From: Spodoptera frugiperda
Taxonomy: Eukaryota > Arthropoda > Insecta > Lepidoptera > Noctuidae
Assembly: GCF_023101765.2 (NCBI RefSeq)
Contig: NC_064237.1
Span: 12,506,199 to 12,570,198, forward strand
DNA: 64,000 nt
Reading direction: 5' to 3'
Part shown: positions 62,401 through 64,000 of the stretch, in pieces
Layout: each line of letters starts with the position of its first letter
Numbering within the stretch: the first letter of the stretch is position 1
Program-made: the position numbers and the translations under genes
The notes under the pieces: model-generated
Seen by the model: only the letters and a program-made list of their open reading frames with translations
Database searches by the model: none
What the model was told of the DNA's origin: nothing

Positions 62401-64000
62401 TCAACAAGTCAAAATGTTCACACAAAGAACATGAAAGGTGACAGCGAAGCATTAAGCCACGTCTCTACTAGGAACATTTATCGGGCAACAAGTGTCGCTA
62501 GAGACATCGGGCGATGTAGGACGACATCGTCACGACATTGTTGACTGTTCGACAAGGAATAGTTCCAACATTGTCGCGGCAACATCTCGTCTGACGTCGC
62601 CCAACGTTGCCCGACATCGCCCGATGTCTTCAGGGACACATGTCGCTCGACAAATGTTCCTAGTAGGGACGAGGCTTTATGAACAACACATCACACAAAT
62701 GATTCTGATAGACATGTCAAAAGATAAGAGGACACCAAAATACGAGTGTAGTTGGACAAACATAATTATTACTGTCCTCAAACCACACTTTTGATTCCTA
62801 TTCCTATTAACATAAGACATAAAATGAAATAACAAATTCATAATCAATGTAATAGATAAATTGGTAACTCCACACAATATATTTGAATGTGGGAAACCCT
62901 ATAAAGACTTGGTGAACAATGTTAAAAAAAATATTAATTATGAAAATTTTCTCAATAATCGTGTGAAACTAGTTTTTCTTCTAATTGTTTGGTTCACTAT
63001 TAGATCGTAAATGGACCCAGGAAGCAGTAGTTTGGAGTAGAAAAAGTTTTTCGTAAATGACTGGGCCAGCAAATGTTTGTTTAGCGAAATTATTTCCTAT
63101 GGGCCTTTTAGTAAATGGACTAAACCTTTGGGCATTAATAGGAGCAGTTGCGTTAGTAGTTTTTGGTCTATATTTTACAAAACACATTAGTTTTGGACGT
63201 TTTTAGAGCTCATGTGTTCGTGATAAATAATAGTGGAAGCTTTGAATTTAGTAGGCAAAATATTATGTGGGTGTCTTATATTATCTTTATATTTACTGTT
63301 TTTTAAATCATAAGGAAAATTGTCATCGACGCAGGTAGTGTATATATATTTATAAAAGTGTTTGTGATTATGGGTCTGATTTAGAAGTTAGGTACGATTT
63401 CTTTCTTTTTCCTCATTTATTGGAGGAAAAATCAGACGTAAAATTAAAAATATTTATTAATCCATCGTTTGAAAACTTACGTGTTCATTTTTTGAGCATG
63501 AGCAAGCAACTACCTACATAAAATGTTCAACCATCAAATATTACTTTTCATTTTATTCTTATCCTTCAAAATTGACTTCGACAACTTTGCCAAGTTTTCC
63601 TTCTTCATTGTCCTTATAAATAAAGTCCCATAGTTACCTAGCAACAGCAGGTACATCATATCCTCCCTTGATGTTGTCAGGACCGACTGGGACAGCGGCA
63701 GTGAGGAGCAGACGAGGTTTCTTCACTTCTTGAGCTTCAGCTTCGAAGGCTTCACGTAATTCTGTAACAAAGGATAATTTGTTTAGAATATTGTTTCTTT
63801 ACCGCCGTACTCAGAATCTTTTAACACATTGAACGCCGTGGTGGTCATCGGTGATCGACGTTAGCGGAGGATTTGCCTTCAACAGTTTTCTATTGGCAGT
63901 CAAAGACTAAAGCCTGTCCTTAGTTTTTTTATATGAAATCGTGACTAAGGAGTAGTTTAAGTAATCGTTTAACGTATTTGAGTGCGGTAGCTAGTCACAC
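50213..64000 (-). CDS. Cht7: Group III chitinase Cht7, 3' part (14 exons, 5' end outside window)
   Basis: Multi-exon gene; every exon was placed by GT-AG borders and matching phase: 63638-63761, 61819-62000, 61150-61277, 60026-60150, 58873-58986, 58398-58600, 55296-55513, 54751-54905, 53325-53496, 52820-52936, 51810-51945, 51331-51503, 50785-50986, 50213-50427 (TAA stop at 50213-50215). The sum is 2264 nt, about 753 residues. The order is second half of GH18 domain 1, linker, complete GH18 domain 2, C-terminal CBM14. Two tandem GH18 domains with no chitin-binding domain between them and one at the end is the group III (Cht7) architecture; Cht10 has more domains. The enzyme hydrolyses beta-1,4-GlcNAc bonds in chitin; known group III members are membrane-anchored or cuticle-associated and act in ordering newly made chitin and in moulting. 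The N-terminal anchor and the first catalytic motif are not in the window. Family assignment is very secure; the Cht7 name rests on architecture. Confidence 0.95.
50635..50690 (-). repeat. SINE-H fragment in the last Cht7 intron
   Basis: CCTATAAGTGGCAACTGCTG and CCTCTTCTCACACGG. Confidence 0.55.
50785..55513 (-). CDS. Cht7: Cht7 GH18 domain 2, complete (7 exons)
   Basis: Exons 55296-55513, 54751-54905, 53325-53496, 52820-52936, 51810-51945, 51331-51503 and 50785-50986. Visible motifs in order: QILCYLTSWSSKRP (first strand), ILLAIGGWAFGS (GGW motif), FNGLDVDWEYP (catalytic DxDxE with the proton-donor Glu present), PRLLLSAAVPASFEA, YINVMTYDFHGQWE, LMIGMPTYGRSF, APASGGGAAGRFTNEAGF, and GGIMVWSVDMDDFRG. 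The catalytic motif has Asn where most GH18 chitinases have Asp (FDG to FNG). All acidic residues of DVDWE are intact, so the domain is predicted to be active. Confidence 0.96.
52460..52521 (+). pseudogene. Fragment of an RLE retrotransposon related to the 33-36.5 kb element, in a Cht7 intron
   Basis: About 60 bp closely match the 3' coding part of the intact element (near 36392-36450). The fragment decodes as AANGLIAKSLYQDLMRLL against SANGLIAKSLDQHLSRLT in the full ORF, including the identical 12-mer CATAGCCAAAAG at its centre apart from flanking changes. It is a decayed remnant lying in the intron 51946-52819. Confidence 0.7.
52613..52754 (+). repeat. rep-C in a Cht7 intron
   Basis: Well-preserved copy from AGGGGGAAAATCATCCAATG to TAGTCCGCAGCTCCG, 65 bp from the start of the exon 52820-52936. 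Confidence 0.78.
53116..53160. repeat. Perfect 19-bp inverted repeat in a Cht7 intron
   Basis: AGATTCAAATATAATTAAT and its exact inverse, separated by CTGGACT. Confidence 0.85.
53713..53880 (+). repeat. LINE/SINE 3'-tail type repeat in a Cht7 intron
   Basis: ACTATGCCCGCGACTTCGTC...ATCAAAATCGGTCAAGCCGC...GGAGGAGTATGGCAACGAAC. Confidence 0.6.
54554..54735 (+). repeat. LINE/SINE 3'-tail type repeat in a Cht7 intron
   Basis: TACTAGTAACCCGTCCCAGC...TATCAAAATCCGTTGCGTAG...GGGAAATAGCGACATAG, ending 16 bp before the exon 54751-54905. Confidence 0.6.
55605..55743. mobile_element. MITE-K in the longest Cht7 intron
   Basis: Inverted arms CCCGAATACTGAAAAGCTAC/TCCGAATACTCAAACGCTAC followed by TCAATTTTAAG; 139 bp. 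Confidence 0.72.
56521..56727 (-). pseudogene. Open 67-codon stretch, possible DNA-transposase remnant
   Basis: It directly follows the RT fragment on the minus strand. The frame reads NGLGKSTIRDIVAKSLKHRM and later DQRLKTCENVSADTFVVHF, ending at TGA. The first part resembles the helix-turn-helix of Tc1/pogo-type transposases, but the match is only suggestive. It may instead be unrelated open sequence. Confidence 0.25.
56721..56833 (-). pseudogene. Non-LTR reverse transcriptase fragment in a Cht7 intron
   Basis: The minus strand decodes STFRGVPQGSLLGPLLLP, the RT motif GVPQGSxLGPLLF of jockey/CR1-type LINEs, then hits a stop within a few codons. Only this motif block survives. Confidence 0.7.
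57490..57643 (+). repeat. rep-C in the longest Cht7 intron
   Basis: AGGGTGGAAAGTCATCCAAC through GGAGTCTCTAGCTCAGG, diverged. Confidence 0.65.
58398..58600 (-). CDS. Cht7: Cht7 inter-domain linker exon
   Basis: One exon of 203 nt between the GH18 domains. It encodes about 67 residues beginning EELRGISRGKDAQDVDWAS. It is rich in Lys, Val and Ser and ends in a run of five Asn (KNNNNNAVIDKN). It has no cysteines and so no CBM14, which separates this gene from Cht10-type chitinases. The exon starts in phase 2 (split AGA) and ends with the first base of another split AGA codon completed at 55513. Confidence 0.92.
58873..63761 (-). CDS. Cht7: Cht7 GH18 domain 1, C-terminal half (5 exons)
   Basis: Exons 63638-63761, 61819-62000, 61150-61277, 60026-60150 and 58873-58986 encode in order KPRLLLTAAVP, FINVMAYDFHGKWE (the GH18 MxYDxxG region), GMPTYGRTF, SPASGGGKAGEYTKEGG, the WVGFDDEKSI segment and GFGGAMVWTVDMDDFSG. 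These are the second half of a GH18 barrel with its alpha/beta insertion. The first strands and the DxDxE catalytic motif belong to exons upstream of base 64000, so activity of this domain cannot be judged here. All five exons join in phase (codons AGC, GGT and AGA are split across borders). Confidence 0.95.
59668..59705 (+). repeat. rep-G tail fragment
   Basis: GGCACGGAAACGGGGGCGAA then CCCGCTGGCAGAAGCTAG. Confidence 0.5.
59761..59938 (+). mobile_element. SINE-B in a Cht7 intron
   Basis: Head GCACGGTTGGCGCGGTGGCT, B box GTGTTCGATTCCC, body and ACAGGAGAAAATCCTTGTG tail, lying between exons 58873-58986 and 60026-60150. Confidence 0.82.
60294..60437. repeat. Long hairpin in a Cht7 intron
   Basis: Arms of about 60 bp; the best-paired 38 bp begin ATCTGTAGATTTGCTTACTA and mismatch at about two positions. 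Loop near AAGCTCCACAAAATG. Probably a MITE. Confidence 0.75.
62454..62677. mobile_element. MITE-J in the 5'-most visible Cht7 intron
   Basis: Inverted ends AAGCCACGTCTCTACTAGGA and (inverse) AAGCCTCGTCCCTACTAGGA, arms about 45 bp. The centre is full of short CGACAT/ATGTCG and GTTGCC/GGCAAC repeats. Confidence 0.78.

Noticed and set aside
1..64000. True tRNA genes among the many A/B-box sequences
   Set aside because: Each box pair lies in a SINE head continuing into a shared SINE body, and none shows a full acceptor stem with Pol III terminator.
1..64000. CRISPR arrays, operons and bacterial-type signals
   Set aside because: Intron-containing eukaryotic sequence; direct repeats are SINE target duplications or tandem duplications without regular spacers.
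50213..64000. Assignment of the chitinase to Cht10 (group II)
   Set aside because: The inter-domain linker exon has no cysteines and no CBM14, and the protein ends right after a single C-terminal CBM14, as in group III.

Overview
The window comes from a moth genome, most likely a noctuid (Noctuoidea). It is AT-rich and intron-rich, with no operons. It is packed with families of tRNA-derived SINEs, MITE-like inverted repeats and LINE remnants of the kind common in owlet moths. The placement rests on repeat style and on the chitinase sequence; the species cannot be named from this window.

Layout. From 1 to about 32.3 kb I can support no complete host gene. This part holds dispersed repeats, one convincing but unassigned coding exon on the minus strand (11369-11521), a CpG-rich block near 21.2-21.45 kb, a 300-bp tandem duplication (3474-4085) and a LINE C-terminal relic (1195-1400). 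At 32385-36683 lies the main mobile-element locus: an uninterrupted 1198-codon reverse transcriptase with a C-terminal restriction-like endonuclease (R2-type architecture). It is bounded by TTAA + CCCGCCA ... TGGCGGG + TTAA, which look like the ends of a piggyBac-like element. From 36.7 to 50.2 kb there are only repeats and unassigned sequence.

From 50213 to the end of the window, on the minus strand, lies the 3' part of a group III chitinase gene (Cht7). I resolved 14 exons, all with GT-AG borders and matching codon phases, giving about 753 residues: the C-terminal half of GH18 domain 1, a linker, the whole of GH18 domain 2 and a C-terminal CBM14 chitin-binding domain with six cysteines. The 5' exons, including the catalytic motif of domain 1, lie beyond base 64000. 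Its introns carry SINEs, MITEs, strong hairpins and reverse-transcriptase fragments, one of them a relative of the 33-36.5 kb element.

Repeat family labels used here: SINE-A (head GCCTCGTTGGTCGAG), SINE-B (head GCACGGTTGGCGCGGTGG), rep-C (ends in CCGCAGCTCCG), rep-D (GGTAAACGAGCAGA ... TGCCGAAGCATGG), MITE-E (GGGTGCTTTTCCACCAGAG ends, 3-bp TWA target duplications), MITE-F (long ends containing GAGACATACTAAATTAAT), rep-G (AATATTATAAATGTGAAAG), SINE-H (CTCCGTGTGAGAAGAGGCC), plus single inverted-repeat elements I, J and K.
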